Shown here piece by piece: positions 1-8,757 of a stretch of DNA of 45,654 bases. Every line of letters starts with the position of its first letter. Position 1 is the first letter of the stretch. The notes beneath the pieces are model-generated. The model saw nothing but the letters and a program-made list of their open reading frames with translations, was not told the DNA's origin and did not search any database. Where the stretch lies: positions 1-45,654 of the forward strand of contig NZ_VWPY01000035.1 in assembly GCF_011839805.1 (NCBI RefSeq), in the 5' to 3' direction. A program made the position numbers and the translations under genes. The DNA is from Kineococcus rubinsiae (GTDB lineage Bacteria > Actinomycetota > Actinomycetes > Actinomycetales > Kineococcaceae).

Positions 1-184
1 ATCGTGGGTCGTATCCAGTATTAGCCACCGTTTCCGATGGTTATCCCAGAGCCAGGGGCAGGTTGCTCACGTGTTACTCACCCGTTCGCCACTGATCCAC
101 CCCGAAGGGCTTCACCGTTCGACTTGCATGTGTTAAGCACGCCGCCAGCGTTCGTCCTGAGCCAGGATCAAACTCTCCGTTGAA
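1..184 (-). rRNA. rrs: 16S ribosomal RNA, 5' end (partial)
   Basis: The reverse strand reads the universal 16S 5' sequence AGAGTTTGATCCTGGCTCAG (from 176 downwards), followed by the conserved GACGAACGCTGGCGGC and the V1 region and GTGAGTAACACGTGAG segment. The gene enters from the left edge, so only about the first 180 nucleotides of the mature RNA are present. The exact mature 5' end is estimated from the usual distance of about 8 bases before AGAGTTTGATC. The V1 loop is short and of the type seen in Kineosporiales, but I cannot verify the genus. Confidence 0.97.
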
Positions 185-352
185 AAATCATTAGAGAACC
201 ATTTCACCCGGCATCATAACCTCACCAGCCCACTGACGAACCAGGGAAGGCACAACACCAAAGGAATCCTCAACACCCAGCCACCTGGCCCCACACAACG
301 CAGGACCAGACCACCAGATGCCCAGGGTTAACAAATTGGCATCAACACTTGG

Positions 353-376
353 CACACTGTTGAGTTCTCAAGAACC
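353..376 (-). promoter_or_regulatory. rRNA leader antitermination element (boxA-like)
   Basis: On the reverse strand the leader reads TTGAGAACTCAACAGTGTG, a block strongly conserved upstream of actinobacterial 16S genes, where it acts as the Nus-factor boxA/antitermination and processing region of the pre-rRNA leader. It sits about 170 bases before the 16S start and downstream of the two proposed promoters, as expected. Identification rests on sequence similarity remembered from other actinobacterial rrn leaders. Confidence 0.75.
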
Positions 377-426
377 GGACGACCACTGTTCGACCACCGT
401 GAAGCAGTATCTTCAGCGCCTTTCCC

Positions 427-456
427 AGTCTAGACCAGAATCTCTCCCGGCCTCAC
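427..456 (-). promoter_or_regulatory. Putative proximal rrn promoter (P1)
   Basis: Reverse strand: -35-like GTGAGG (456-451), 18-base spacer, -10-like TAGACT (432-427). It lies just upstream of the boxA-like element. The -35 match to TTGACA is weak, so the main support is position, the good TANNNT -10 box and its occurrence at the same place in both copies of a 58-bp tandem repeat. Confidence 0.5.
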
Positions 457-542
457 CACCCGGTTTCCCGAGCGGCTTGCTGCAATCTTAGACCAGATTC
501 TCACCCGGCCCGACCACCCGGTTTCCCGAGTGGTTCCTGCTG
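431..542. repeat. 58-bp tandem duplication upstream of rrn
   Basis: Two head-to-tail copies (431-488 and 489-546) share TAGACCAGA at their left ends and an 18-bp perfectly identical core ACCACCCGGTTTCCCGAG (455-472 and 513-530), with only scattered differences over the first 54 bases. Each copy contains one proposed promoter, with the invariant core lying immediately upstream of the -35 position, where an activator or UP-type element would be. Confidence 0.85.
485..514 (-). promoter_or_regulatory. Putative distal rrn promoter (P2)
   Basis: Reverse strand: -35-like GTCGGG (514-509), 18-base spacer, -10-like TAAGAT (490-485). It occupies exactly the same place in the second repeat unit as P1 does in the first, 58 bases away, which suggests that a whole promoter was duplicated. 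Confidence 0.5.
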
Positions 543-546
543 ATCG

Positions 547-839
547 CGGGACGATGCTCTCACATTCCCGCTCCGGCCTGAACCACGACCGGTCCTGCAT
601 TCTTCCCAGGCCCGGCACGAGGCCAGACCTCACCCCTTCGACGTTCCTCGGGATGATCACCTCGGTGGGCTGTCCGACCTCCGACCCGAAGGTCCGGCGG
701 CCGCCCCAGCACGTTGGGCAACGAGGAAGAACACTACGCGTCCGGGGGCGACGGTGCAAGTCCGGTCCCGGAGCAGCTCCACCACGCCACGCCACGCGCT
801 CCTGGTGATGCCTGGGACGGGTGTTGGCAGGATGGGCGG
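547..839. other. Intergenic stretch between rrn promoters and the glycosidase gene
   Basis: I see no credible gene, RNA or strong hairpin in this stretch. Short open frames are present in several phases but have no ribosome binding site or family resemblance. It probably holds further upstream rrn control sequence and the promoter of the rightward glycosidase gene; no clear promoter hexamers could be assigned. Confidence 0.4.
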
Positions 840-3551
840 GTGAGCCAGCCGAGCGGGAGCCAGCACGACGGATCCGAGCACCTCAGTCCCGAGCACGCCC
901 GCATGGCCGAGTCCCCCGGGCCCGACGGGCCCTGGCGCCTCTGGGGTCCCTACGTCGCCGGCCGTCAGTGGGGCACGGTGCGCGAGGACTACTCCGCCGA
1001 CGGGGACGCGTGGTCCTCCTTCCCCTTCGACCAGGCGCGGGCCCGCACCTACCGCTGGGGCGAGGACGGCCTCGGCGGGATCTGCGACCGCTTCGGCTTC
1101 CTCAACCTCGGCGTGGCCCTGTGGAACCGCAAGGACCCCTTCCTCAAGGAGCGCCTCTTCGGCCTCACCAACGGCGAGGGCAACCACGGCGAGGACGCCA
1201 AGGAGTACTGGTGGGCCCTGGACGGGACGCCGTCGCACAGCTGGATGCAGTGGCTCTACCGCTACCCGCAGGCCGAGTTCCCCTACGCGCAGCTGCGGGA
1301 GGAGAACGCCGGGCGCGGGCGCGACGAGCGCGAGTACGAGCTCGGCGACACGGGCGTCCTGGACGAGAACCGCTTCTTCGACGTCACGGTCACCTACGCC
1401 AAGGCCTCCCCCGACGACCTGTGCCTGACCATCACGGCGACCAACCACGGCCCCGACGCGGCACCGCTGGACCTCGTCCCGCAGATCTGGTTCCGCAACA
1501 CCTGGTCCTGGGGGCTCGACAAGCGGCGCGGGACCATGGACCAGGTCCTGCCGCCCACCCTCACCGTGGGGGGGCTGGAGGCCGTCGAGTGCGAGCACGG
1601 CCACCTGGGCCGCTACTACGTCACGGCCGAGGGCAGCCCCGAGGTGCTCTTCTGCGAGAACGAGACGAACGCCGTCGAGCTCTTCGGCGCCGAGCGCAAC
1701 CTCACGACCTACACCAAGGACGGGATCGACCGGCGGATCGTGCAGGGCGACCGCAAGGCCGTCAACCCCGCGCGCCAGGGCACCAAGGCGGCCTTCTGGT
1801 ACCGCTTCGACGAGGTCCTGCCCGGCGAGACCATCACGGTCAACCTGCGCATGTCCCGCAACCCCCCGAGCCTGGACACCTTCGGCCGGGGCTTCGCCGC
1901 CGTGATGCGCGACCGCCGCCACGAGGCCGACCGCTTCTACGAGCACGTCATCCATCCCGACCTGGACCCGGAGGACCGCCACGTCGCCCGGCGCGCCTAC
2001 GCCGGCCTGCTGTGGACCAAGCAGCTGTACCGCTTCGACGTCCGGCAGTGGCTGGACGGGGACCCGGCGGGTGAGCCCCTGCCCGACTCCCGGCGCGGGC
2101 GGGGCAGCCGCAACTCCGGCTGGCGGCACCTGGCGCTGGCCGACGTCGTGTCCATGCCGGACGAGTGGGAGTACCCCTGGTTCGCGGCCTGGGACACGGC
2201 CTTCCACACCCTCCCCCTGGCGCACGTGGACCCGGAGTTCGCCAAGGAGCAGCTCGTCCTCATGTGCCGCGAGTGGTCGATGCACCCCAACGGGCAGCTG
2301 CCGGCCTACGAGTGGGCCTTCGGCGACGTCAACCCGCCCGTGCACGCCTGGGCCGCCTGGCACGTCTACCGCCTCGACGGCTACCGCGACCAGGGCTTCC
2401 TCGTGCGGGTCTTCACCAAGCTGCTGCTGAACTTCTCGTGGTGGGTCAACCGCAAGGACTCCAGCGGGTCCAACCTCTTCGAGGGCGGCTTCCTCGGGAT
2501 GGACAACATCGGCCTGTTCGACCGCTCCGCCAAGCTGCCGCCCGGCTACCGGCTGGAGCAGTCCGACGCCACGAGCTGGATGGCCTTCTACTGCCAGCAG
2601 ATGTTCAAGATCGCCCTGGAGCTCTCGCGCCACGACCCGGCGTGGGAGGACGCGGCGACCAAGTTCCTCGAGCACTTCCTGTCCATCGCGCAGGCCATGA
2701 ACCAGTTCGGGTCGCAGGACGTGTCGCTGTGGGACGAGGAGGACGGCTTCTTCTACGACGTCCTGCTGCACCCCGACGGCACCCCGGAGCCCATGCGGGT
2801 GCCGTCGATGGTCGGGCTGCTGCCCATCCTCGGGGCGACCGACGTGCCCGGCTGGATCGCCGAGGAGTGCCCCGACCTCACGTCGCGGCTGCGCTGGCTG
2901 CAGCGGCGGCGCCCGGACCTCACCTCGCCGCTGCTGACCAACTCCGGCCCCGGCGGGCGCCGCATGCTGCTCTCGCTGCTCGACCAGGACCGCCTGGTGC
3001 GCATCCTCGAGCGCATGTTCGACAGCGAGCAGTTCCTGTCGACCTACGGCATCCGCTCGCTGTCGGCCGCCGTGAAGGACGAGATCACCACGTCGGTCAG
3101 CGGGCAGAGCTCGTCCATCACCTACGAGCCCGGCGAGTCCCGCACGGGGCTCTTCGGCGGCAACTCCAACTGGCGCGGGCCCATCTGGTTCCCCGTCAAC
3201 GTGCTGCTGGCGGACAAGCTGCGCACCTACGGGCGCTTCTTCGGCGACTCCCTCACCCTGGAGGTCCCGAAGGGCTCCGGCACGCGGATCACCCTCGTCG
3301 AGGCGGCCGACCTCGTCGACAACAGCCTCGTGTCCCTGTTCCGGCCCGTCGACGGCCGGCGCCCGGCGGACGGCCAGCGCATCGAGGCCTCCGACGACCC
3401 GCTGTGGTCGCAGCACCCGTCGTTCAACGAGTACTTCGACGGCGACACCGGCGAGGGCCTCGGCGCGACCCACCAGACCGGCTGGACCGCGCTCGTCGCG
3501 CACCTCCTGCACCCCCGCCTGCCCCCGGGACCGCCGACCCGCCCCCGCTGA
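840..3551 (+). CDS. Glycoside hydrolase family 63-type (MGH1-like) glucosidase
   Basis: A 903-residue protein resembling bacterial relatives of mannosyl-oligosaccharide glucosidase (GH63), inverting enzymes with an N-terminal beta domain and a C-terminal (alpha/alpha)6 barrel. The N-terminal hallmark WGPYVAGRQWGTVREDYS is at about residues 35-52; barrel motifs are FAAWDTAFH (W451), PAYEWAFGDVNPPVHAW (Y490 to about 504, with D496) and GGNSNWRGPIWFP (about 773-785). Acidic residues in these blocks are the catalytic candidates. No signal peptide is seen, so it should be cytoplasmic and may act on glucosides or mannosylglycerate-type solutes; the substrate is unknown. The GTG at 840 follows an AGGATGGG; an ATG at 903 is an alternative that would still keep the hallmark. 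An in-frame extension to 714 is unlikely. Transcribed away from the rRNA operon. Confidence 0.88.
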   Translation: MSQPSGSQHDGSEHLSPEHARMAESPGPDGPWRLWGPYVAGRQWGTVREDYSADGDAWSSFPFDQARARTYRWGEDGLGGICDRFGFLNLGVALWNRKDPFLKERLFGLTNGEGNHGEDAKEYWWALDGTPSHSWMQWLYRYPQAEFPYAQLREENAGRGRDEREYELGDTGVLDENRFFDVTVTYAKASPDDLCLTITATNHGPDAAPLDLVPQIWFRNTWSWGLDKRRGTMDQVLPPTLTVGGLEAVECEHGHLGRYYVTAEGSPEVLFCENETNAVELFGAERNLTTYTKDGIDRRIVQGDRKAVNPARQGTKAAFWYRFDEVLPGETITVNLRMSRNPPSLDTFGRGFAAVMRDRRHEADRFYEHVIHPDLDPEDRHVARRAYAGLLWTKQLYRFDVRQWLDGDPAGEPLPDSRRGRGSRNSGWRHLALADVVSMPDEWEYPWFAAWDTAFHTLPLAHVDPEFAKEQLVLMCREWSMHPNGQLPAYEWAFGDVNPPVHAWAAWHVYRLDGYRDQGFLVRVFTKLLLNFSWWVNRKDSSGSNLFEGGFLGMDNIGLFDRSAKLPPGYRLEQSDATSWMAFYCQQMFKIALELSRHDPAWEDAATKFLEHFLSIAQAMNQFGSQDVSLWDEEDGFFYDVLLHPDGTPEPMRVPSMVGLLPILGATDVPGWIAEECPDLTSRLRWLQRRRPDLTSPLLTNSGPGGRRMLLSLLDQDRLVRILERMFDSEQFLSTYGIRSLSAAVKDEITTSVSGQSSSITYEPGESRTGLFGGNSNWRGPIWFPVNVLLADKLRTYGRFFGDSLTLEVPKGSGTRITLVEAADLVDNSLVSLFRPVDGRRPADGQRIEASDDPLWSQHPSFNEYFDGDTGEGLGATHQTGWTALVAHLLHPRLPPGPPTRPR

Positions 3552-3647
3552 CGGGTCGTCCCGGCCGCGCCGGCGTCCGGACGGTGGCGCGGACCACCCG
3601 GACGGCGTCTCAGGCCGGGAGCCGCGCCGGTCGATGACCCGGACGAC

Positions 3648-3668
3648 GCGCCCGTCGGGGACGGGCGC
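3648..3668. terminator. Hairpin upstream of the diguanylate cyclase gene
   Basis: Perfect inverted repeat with 9-bp arms GCGCCCGTC / GACGGGCGC and a 3-base loop, 97 bases after the glycosidase stop and just before the ribosome binding site (about 3671-3680) of the next gene. No T-run follows. It may be a terminator of the glycosidase transcript or a 5'-leader structure of the cyclase mRNA. Confidence 0.45.
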
Positions 3669-3691
3669 CCGGGGAGAGGACGGTCGGGCGG

Positions 3692-5272
3692 ATGCCGGGG
3701 CTCGCCGTGCTCGTCGCCGTCGCGTCGGCGGTCACCGCCGTCACGGCGGTGCTGTGCTGGCGACGGCGCACGGGCGCCCCCGCGGCCGGGCCGCTCGTCG
3801 CCGGCCTGGCGTCGGTGACCCTCTGGGGCGCGAGCGTCGCCGTCGCCCACGCGGGCGTCCCGCTGCGCGTCCAGGCCCTGCTGGTGCTGCCGCAGTTCGC
3901 CGGCGTGGCCGCGACCGTGGTGGCCATCCGGCGCTTCGCCGACGTCGTCACGCGGGGCGGGGTGCCGCGGTGGCGGCGCCTGCTGCTCGTCGAGCCCGCG
4001 CTCCTGATGGTCGTCCTCGCGCTCGACCCCTGGCTGCACGTCTTCCACGCGACCGTCTCCGCGACGGGCGACCCGCCGACGCGCACGACCACGGCCGGCT
4101 GGGCGTTCTGGGTGCACTCCGCCTACAGCTACCTCGTCATCGCCTCCGGGGGGCTGGCGCTGGTGCGGGCCCGGCGCCGGGCGACCGGGCAGGCCCGCCG
4201 CCAGCTGACGACCATGCTCGTGGCCCTCGGCGCCCCCGTCGCCTGCAACGTCGCCGTCAACGCGCTGCCGCCGGTCTGGTTCCCCGTCGACCTCACGCCC
4301 GTGAGCTTCGCCGTGACCGGCCTGCTGTTCAGCTGGGCCGTCCTGCGCCAGGACCTGCTGCGGCTCCTGCCCGTGGCCCGCAGCCTCGTCGTGGACACCA
4401 TCGAGGACGCCGTCCTCGTCATCGACCGCACCGACCGGCTCGTGGACCTCAACCCGGCCGCGGCCGCGCTGCTGCCGCTGCTCGCCGGCCTGCCCGCCGC
4501 CGACGCCGTGGGCCGCGACCTCGTGGACTTCGGCGGGCCGGTGCTCGCCGCGGCGGTCGGGGACCCCGCGGGCGCCGCCGTCGTCGAGGTCGCCGCCGGC
4601 GTCAGCCTCGACGTGCGCACCCGCCCCATCCACGACCGGCGCGGGCAACGCCTCGGCCGGCTCGTCGTGGCGCGCGACGTCAGCGCGCAGCTCGCCCAGC
4701 AGCGGGCGCTGGAGCGCGCCAACGACCAGCTGCACGCGCACGTCGCCACCATCGACCGCCTGCGCGCCGACCTCGCCGAAGAGGCCACGCGCGACCCGCT
4801 GACGGGGCTGCGCAACCGGCGGCGCTTCTCCGAGGACCTCAGCGGCGCGCTCGAGCGGGCCCGGCCCGAGGGGCGGCCGACGGCCGTGGTGCTCCTGGAC
4901 GTCGACCACTTCAAGCGCATCAACGACACCCACGGGCACGCCGTGGGCGACCGCGTCCTCATCGCCGTCGCGGAGGCCCTGCGCCGCACCGCGCGCTACG
5001 ACGACGTCGTCCGCTACGGCGGGGAGGAGTTCGTCGTCGTCCTGCCCGACCACGACGCGACGGCCGCGGCCGCGCGCGCCGAGCAGCTGCGCGCGGCGTG
5101 CGCAGAGCTCCAGCTCGTCGCCGCGGGGGTGCGGCTGCGCGTCACCCTCAGCGCCGGCGTGGCCGCCAGCCCCGAGCACGGCAGCACCCCCGACGACCTG
5201 CTGCTCACCGCCGACCGGGCCCTCTACGCGGCGAAGGAGGCCGGCCGGGACCGGGTGGGGCGGCCCGGCTGA
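3692..5272 (+). CDS. Membrane-anchored PAS-GGDEF diguanylate cyclase
   Basis: A 526-residue protein. The first ~225 residues hold about seven hydrophobic segments, like the 7TM sensor domain of some histidine kinases; residues ~233-335 look like a PAS domain (TIEDAVLVIDRTDRLVDLN); ~360-520 is a GGDEF domain with RYGGEEFVVVLPD (GGEEF at 443-447) and the substrate-binding LLDVDHFKRINDTHGHAVGD. The intact GGEEF predicts synthesis of cyclic di-GMP from two GTP. The canonical inhibitory RxxD site is not in the usual register, so product inhibition may be altered. The ATG is 12 bases downstream of GGGGAGAGGA. Two other c-di-GMP-related proteins, a degenerate GGDEF and a PilZ protein, lie 30 kb away. 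Ends tail-to-tail with the M13 peptidase gene. Confidence 0.92.
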   Translation: MPGLAVLVAVASAVTAVTAVLCWRRRTGAPAAGPLVAGLASVTLWGASVAVAHAGVPLRVQALLVLPQFAGVAATVVAIRRFADVVTRGGVPRWRRLLLVEPALLMVVLALDPWLHVFHATVSATGDPPTRTTTAGWAFWVHSAYSYLVIASGGLALVRARRRATGQARRQLTTMLVALGAPVACNVAVNALPPVWFPVDLTPVSFAVTGLLFSWAVLRQDLLRLLPVARSLVVDTIEDAVLVIDRTDRLVDLNPAAAALLPLLAGLPAADAVGRDLVDFGGPVLAAAVGDPAGAAVVEVAAGVSLDVRTRPIHDRRGQRLGRLVVARDVSAQLAQQRALERANDQLHAHVATIDRLRADLAEEATRDPLTGLRNRRRFSEDLSGALERARPEGRPTAVVLLDVDHFKRINDTHGHAVGDRVLIAVAEALRRTARYDDVVRYGGEEFVVVLPDHDATAAAARAEQLRAACAELQLVAAGVRLRVTLSAGVAASPEHGSTPDDLLLTADRALYAAKEAGRDRVGRPG

Positions 5273-5280
5273 GCCGCCCC
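5257..5280. terminator. Bidirectional terminator hairpin overlapping the cyclase stop
   Basis: Inverted repeat GGGGCGGC (5257-5264) / GCCGCCCC (5273-5280) with an 8-base loop that contains the end of the cyclase reading frame. It sits in the 27-bp gap between convergent genes, where a shared terminator is expected. There is no T-tract, which is common in this group. Confidence 0.55.
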
Positions 5281-5299
5281 CAACCCCGTCAGGCGCGCA

Positions 5300-7267
5300 T
5301 CACCAGATGCGGACGCGGTCCGCCTCGTCGAGCCAGAGCCCGTCGCCGGGCTGGACGCCGAACGCCTCGTGGAACTCCTCGAGGTTGCGCACGACGGCGT
5401 TGCAGCGGAACTCCGGCGGGGAGTGCGGGTCGATCGCGAGCCGGCGGGCGACCTCGGCCGGGCGCACCTTGCCGCACCACACCCGGGCCCACCCGACGAA
5501 GAGCCGCTGCGGGCCCGTCAGGCCGTCCACGACCGGCGCCTCGGCCCCGGCCAGGGAGATGGCGTAGGCCTTGTGCGCGATGGTCAGGCCGCCCAGGTCG
5601 CCGATGTTCTCGCCCACGGTCAGGGCGCCGTTGACGTGCTGGCCCGGGGTCTCGGGCGGCTCGAGCGCGTCGTACTGCGCGACGAGCGCCGCGGTCCGCT
5701 GGCCGAACTCCTCGCGGTCGGCGTCGGTCCACCAGTCGCGGAGGTTGCCGAGGCCGTCGTACTTGGCGCCCTGGTCGTCGAAGCCGTGACCGATCTCGTG
5801 GCCGATGACCGCCCCGATGCCGCCGTAGTTCGCGGCGTCGTCGGCGTCGAGGTCGAAGAACGGGGGCCGCAGGATCGCCGCCGGGAAGACGATCTCGTTC
5901 ATCCCCGGGTTGTAGTAGGCGTTCACCGTCTGCGGCGTCATGAACCACTCGGAGCGGTCCACGGGCGCGCCCAGCTTGGCGAGCTCGCGGTCCACCTCGA
6001 AGGCGAACGCGCGGCGGACGTTGCCCAGCAGGTCCTCGCGGTCGACCTCGAGCGCGGAGTAGTCGCGCCACGTGTCCGGGTGGCCGATCTTCGGCGTGAA
6101 CTGGGACAGCTTCTCCAGCGCCCGGTCCTTCGTCTCCCGCGTCATCCAGTCCAGCGCCTCGATGTCCTGGCGGTAGGCCTCGACCAGGTTGGCGACGAGC
6201 TCCTCCATGCGGGCCTTCGCGGCCGGCGGGAAGTGCCGCTCGACGTACAGCTCGCCCAGCGCCTCGCCGAGGTTGCCCTCGACGAGCCCGACGCCGCGCT
6301 TCCACCGCTCGCGCAGCTGCGGCGCGCCGGTCAGCGTCGTGCCGTAGAACGCGAAGTTGGCGTCGACGAAGGCGGCCGGCAGGAAGGGCGCGGCCTGGTG
6401 CAGGACCCGCCACGCGAGCCACTCGCGCCACGTGCCGACGTCGGTGCCCGTGAGCACCGCGGCCGCGCCCTGCAGGTAGCTGGGCTGGCGCACGACGACC
6501 TCGGCGAAGGCGGACGCGGGCAGCCGGGCCTCGTCCAGCCAGGCCGCGAGGTCGACGCCCGGCAGCAGGTCCTGCAGCCCGGCGCGGTCGACCTTGTTGT
6601 AGGTGAGGTTCGCGTCGCGGTTGCGCACGCGGTCCCAGTGGTGGCTCGCGAGCGTCGTCTCCAGCGCCAGGACGCGCTCCGCGCTGCCCGCCGGGTCCGG
6701 GCGGCCGCCCAGCTCCAGGACCGTCGCGACGTGCGCCTGGTACGCGGCGCGGATCTCCGCGTACTGCTCCTCGCGGTAGTACGACTCGTCGGGCAGGCCG
6801 AGGCCCGACTGCGTCACGTAGACGACGTAGTTCTCCGAGGCGCCCGCGTCGGTGTCGACCCAGTAGGCGAACGGCCCGCCGACGCCCGAGCGCTCGAAGG
6901 CGCCGAGCCGGCGCACGAGCCCGTCCACGTCGGTGACCGCGTCGACCGCCGCGAGCTCCGAGGCCAGCGGCGAGACGCCCAGCGCCTCGATGCGCTCGGT
7001 GTCCATGAAGCTGGCGAACAGGTCGCCGATCTTGCGCTGGACGGTGCCCGGCGCCGCGTCGGCGGCGGCGGACTCCTCGACGATGGCGCGCGACTGGGCC
7101 TCGGCCTCGTCGCGCAGCCGGATGAAGGCGCCGTCGACCGCGCGGTCGTCGGGGATCTCGGTGGTCGCCAGCCAGTGCCCGTTCACGTGCCGGAACAGGT
7201 CGTCCTGGGGGCGGACGGTCTCGTCGAAGCCCGTCGCGGGGGGTCGCTGGTCCGGAGTCGAGCTCAT
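5300..7267 (-). CDS. M13 family zinc metalloendopeptidase (PepO/neprilysin-like)
   Basis: 655 residues, the usual M13 length. Catalytic motif HEIGHGFDDQGA (H490, E491, H494) supplies two zinc-binding histidines and the general base; GENIGDLGGL (E553) supplies the third zinc ligand; NAYYNPGMNEIVFPAAIL is the NAYY substrate-binding block. The C-terminus has the family ending CNAVVRNLEEFHEAFGVQPG followed by RIW. The N-terminus (TGFDETVRPQDDLFRHVNGHW) is the typical start of soluble bacterial M13 enzymes and has no signal peptide, so it is probably cytoplasmic and degrades short peptides. Its ATG overlaps the stop of the upstream exporter gene by four bases (ATGA), indicating translational coupling. 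Confidence 0.96.
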   Translation of the reverse strand: MSSTPDQRPPATGFDETVRPQDDLFRHVNGHWLATTEIPDDRAVDGAFIRLRDEAEAQSRAIVEESAAADAAPGTVQRKIGDLFASFMDTERIEALGVSPLASELAAVDAVTDVDGLVRRLGAFERSGVGGPFAYWVDTDAGASENYVVYVTQSGLGLPDESYYREEQYAEIRAAYQAHVATVLELGGRPDPAGSAERVLALETTLASHHWDRVRNRDANLTYNKVDRAGLQDLLPGVDLAAWLDEARLPASAFAEVVVRQPSYLQGAAAVLTGTDVGTWREWLAWRVLHQAAPFLPAAFVDANFAFYGTTLTGAPQLRERWKRGVGLVEGNLGEALGELYVERHFPPAAKARMEELVANLVEAYRQDIEALDWMTRETKDRALEKLSQFTPKIGHPDTWRDYSALEVDREDLLGNVRRAFAFEVDRELAKLGAPVDRSEWFMTPQTVNAYYNPGMNEIVFPAAILRPPFFDLDADDAANYGGIGAVIGHEIGHGFDDQGAKYDGLGNLRDWWTDADREEFGQRTAALVAQYDALEPPETPGQHVNGALTVGENIGDLGGLTIAHKAYAISLAGAEAPVVDGLTGPQRLFVGWARVWCGKVRPAEVARRLAIDPHSPPEFRCNAVVRNLEEFHEAFGVQPGDGLWLDEADRVRIW

Positions 7268-8511
7268 GCTCGGAGCCTACGACCTGAGCGGTGCGCGGCC
7301 ACGGCCAGCAGCAGGCCGTTGCCCACCGTGGCGCCCACCATGACGACGGCCATCGCCGTGGCGTCGCCGCCGGCCACCGCGGTCAGCGTGCTGACGAGGC
7401 CACCGACGCCGGACTGCAGCGCGCTGACCAGGGCCGCGGCGGAGCCGGCGCTGGCCCCGTGCGGCTCCAGGGCGAGCGTGACCGCGTTGGGCGTGACCAG
7501 GCCGCTGCTGCCGAGCAGCAACCACAGCGGGACGACGAGAGCCACCAGGGAGTGCACGTCGCTGAGCACCACCCACAGCAGCGCGGCGGCGAACACCAGC
7601 GACAGCAGCACGCCCGTGCGCAGGAGGGCCTGCGAGCCGAAGCGCTCGACCAGCGCCGCGTTCAGCTGCGACCCTCCGACCAGGGCGGTGCCGTTGACGG
7701 CGAACAGCAGCGCGAACTGCCCGGAGGTGAGGTCGAAGCCCTCCCTGAAGACGAACGGGGACACCGAGACGTAGCTGAGGATCAGCGCCATGGTCAGGCC
7801 CGGCACGACCGCGAGCCCGAGGAAGCGGACGTCGCGCAGCAGCGGGAGGTACGCGGCGAAGGCCCGCCCCACGCGAGCGGCCGGTGACGCGGCCGGCCGA
7901 CCGGCGGCGGCGGTGGGCTGCGGCCGGGTCTCCGGCAGCCGGCGCCACACGGCGACGAAGACCGCCAGGCCCGCGACGACGAGCAGGGCCAGCACGACCC
8001 GCCACCCCCACAGCCCCGCGAGCGCACCGCCGACCGTCGGCGCGAACAGGGGCGCGACGCCGATGACGAGGACGAGGCGGGACATCAGCTTGGCCGCGAC
8101 CGGGCCGACGAAGAGGTCGCGGACGACGGCCATGCCGATGACGGACCCGGCCGAGGCCCCGACACCCGCGAGGACGCGGAACAGCGTCAGCGCCTCGAGG
8201 CTCTGCGCCGTGCTGCACAGCAGGCAGGCCACGACGTAGACCGAGAAGCCGACGAGCGCGGGCCGGCGCCGGCCGAACGCGTCGCTCAGCGGGCCGACCA
8301 GGAGCTGGCCGAAGCCCGCCCCGACCAGGACGCCCGTGATGGTGACCTGCGCCTGCGCGGCCGTGGTCCCGAGGTCGGTGGCCACCTGGGGCAGCGAGGG
8401 CAGGTAGAGGTCGATGGTGACGGCGAACAGCGCGGCCATGGAGCCCAGGAGGACGACGAGTCCGACCGTGGAGCGGCGTGCGGCGGCGACGGGGGTGGAG
8501 ACAGCAGTCAT
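7264..8511 (-). CDS. Bcr/CflA-type multidrug MFS exporter
   Basis: 415 residues with about 12 membrane segments. The N-terminal signature FAVTIDLYLPSLPQVATDLG and the loop GPLSDAFGRRRP are typical of DHA1-family Bcr/CflA exporters, which use proton motive force to export drugs or small metabolites. Starts at an ATG (8511) with no recognisable ribosome binding site. Its stop overlaps the start of the M13 peptidase by four bases, so the two are one operon; an exporter coupled to a peptidase may point to export of peptide-derived or toxic compounds, which is inference. Confidence 0.92.
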   Translation of the reverse strand: MTAVSTPVAAARRSTVGLVVLLGSMAALFAVTIDLYLPSLPQVATDLGTTAAQAQVTITGVLVGAGFGQLLVGPLSDAFGRRRPALVGFSVYVVACLLCSTAQSLEALTLFRVLAGVGASAGSVIGMAVVRDLFVGPVAAKLMSRLVLVIGVAPLFAPTVGGALAGLWGWRVVLALLVVAGLAVFVAVWRRLPETRPQPTAAAGRPAASPAARVGRAFAAYLPLLRDVRFLGLAVVPGLTMALILSYVSVSPFVFREGFDLTSGQFALLFAVNGTALVGGSQLNAALVERFGSQALLRTGVLLSLVFAAALLWVVLSDVHSLVALVVPLWLLLGSSGLVTPNAVTLALEPHGASAGSAAALVSALQSGVGGLVSTLTAVAGGDATAMAVVMVGATVGNGLLLAVAAHRSGRRLRA

Positions 8512-8708
8512 GCGGGAGGGGGTCCTCGGGGGCCTCGACAGGGTGCTCCACGCGCCGTCGGGTGGAGCGGGGCGGCGGGACGCCGTCCGTCACCTCCGAC
8601 AGTAGGGCCCGCCGGGCGCCCGGGCCCTGTTCCGGAGCGTCGCGGCGCCGAACCGGTTCAGCGGCCCGCCTCGCAGGATCGGCGTGGAACCGTCCGGGAA
8701 CGACGACA

Positions 8709-8736
8709 GCCGGGCACCCCCGCGGGGGTGCCCGGC
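8709..8736 (-). terminator. Perfect 28-bp palindrome, terminator of the permease gene
   Basis: GCCGGGCACCCCCG followed by its exact reverse complement, directly downstream of the amino-acid permease stop (8758, minus strand). The hairpin is very GC-rich with no unpaired centre in DNA and no T-run; position makes a terminator or 3'-end stabiliser the simplest reading. It lies in the 246-bp gap between the permease and the Bcr-type gene; nothing else stands out in that gap. Confidence 0.6.
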
Positions 8737-8757
8737 CGTCGGGCGCGGAGGCGACCG

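Noticed and set aside
547-610. A third copy of the rrn promoter repeat
   Set aside because: Only a loose resemblance to the GGCCGG-containing spacer remains; the expected -10 position (543-548) has no TANNNT sequence.
657-3512. 951-residue open frame on the minus strand
   Set aside because: It lies fully opposite the glycosidase gene and is rich in Arg, Gly, Val and Ala, as expected from the shadow frames of very GC-rich coding DNA; it has no family motif.
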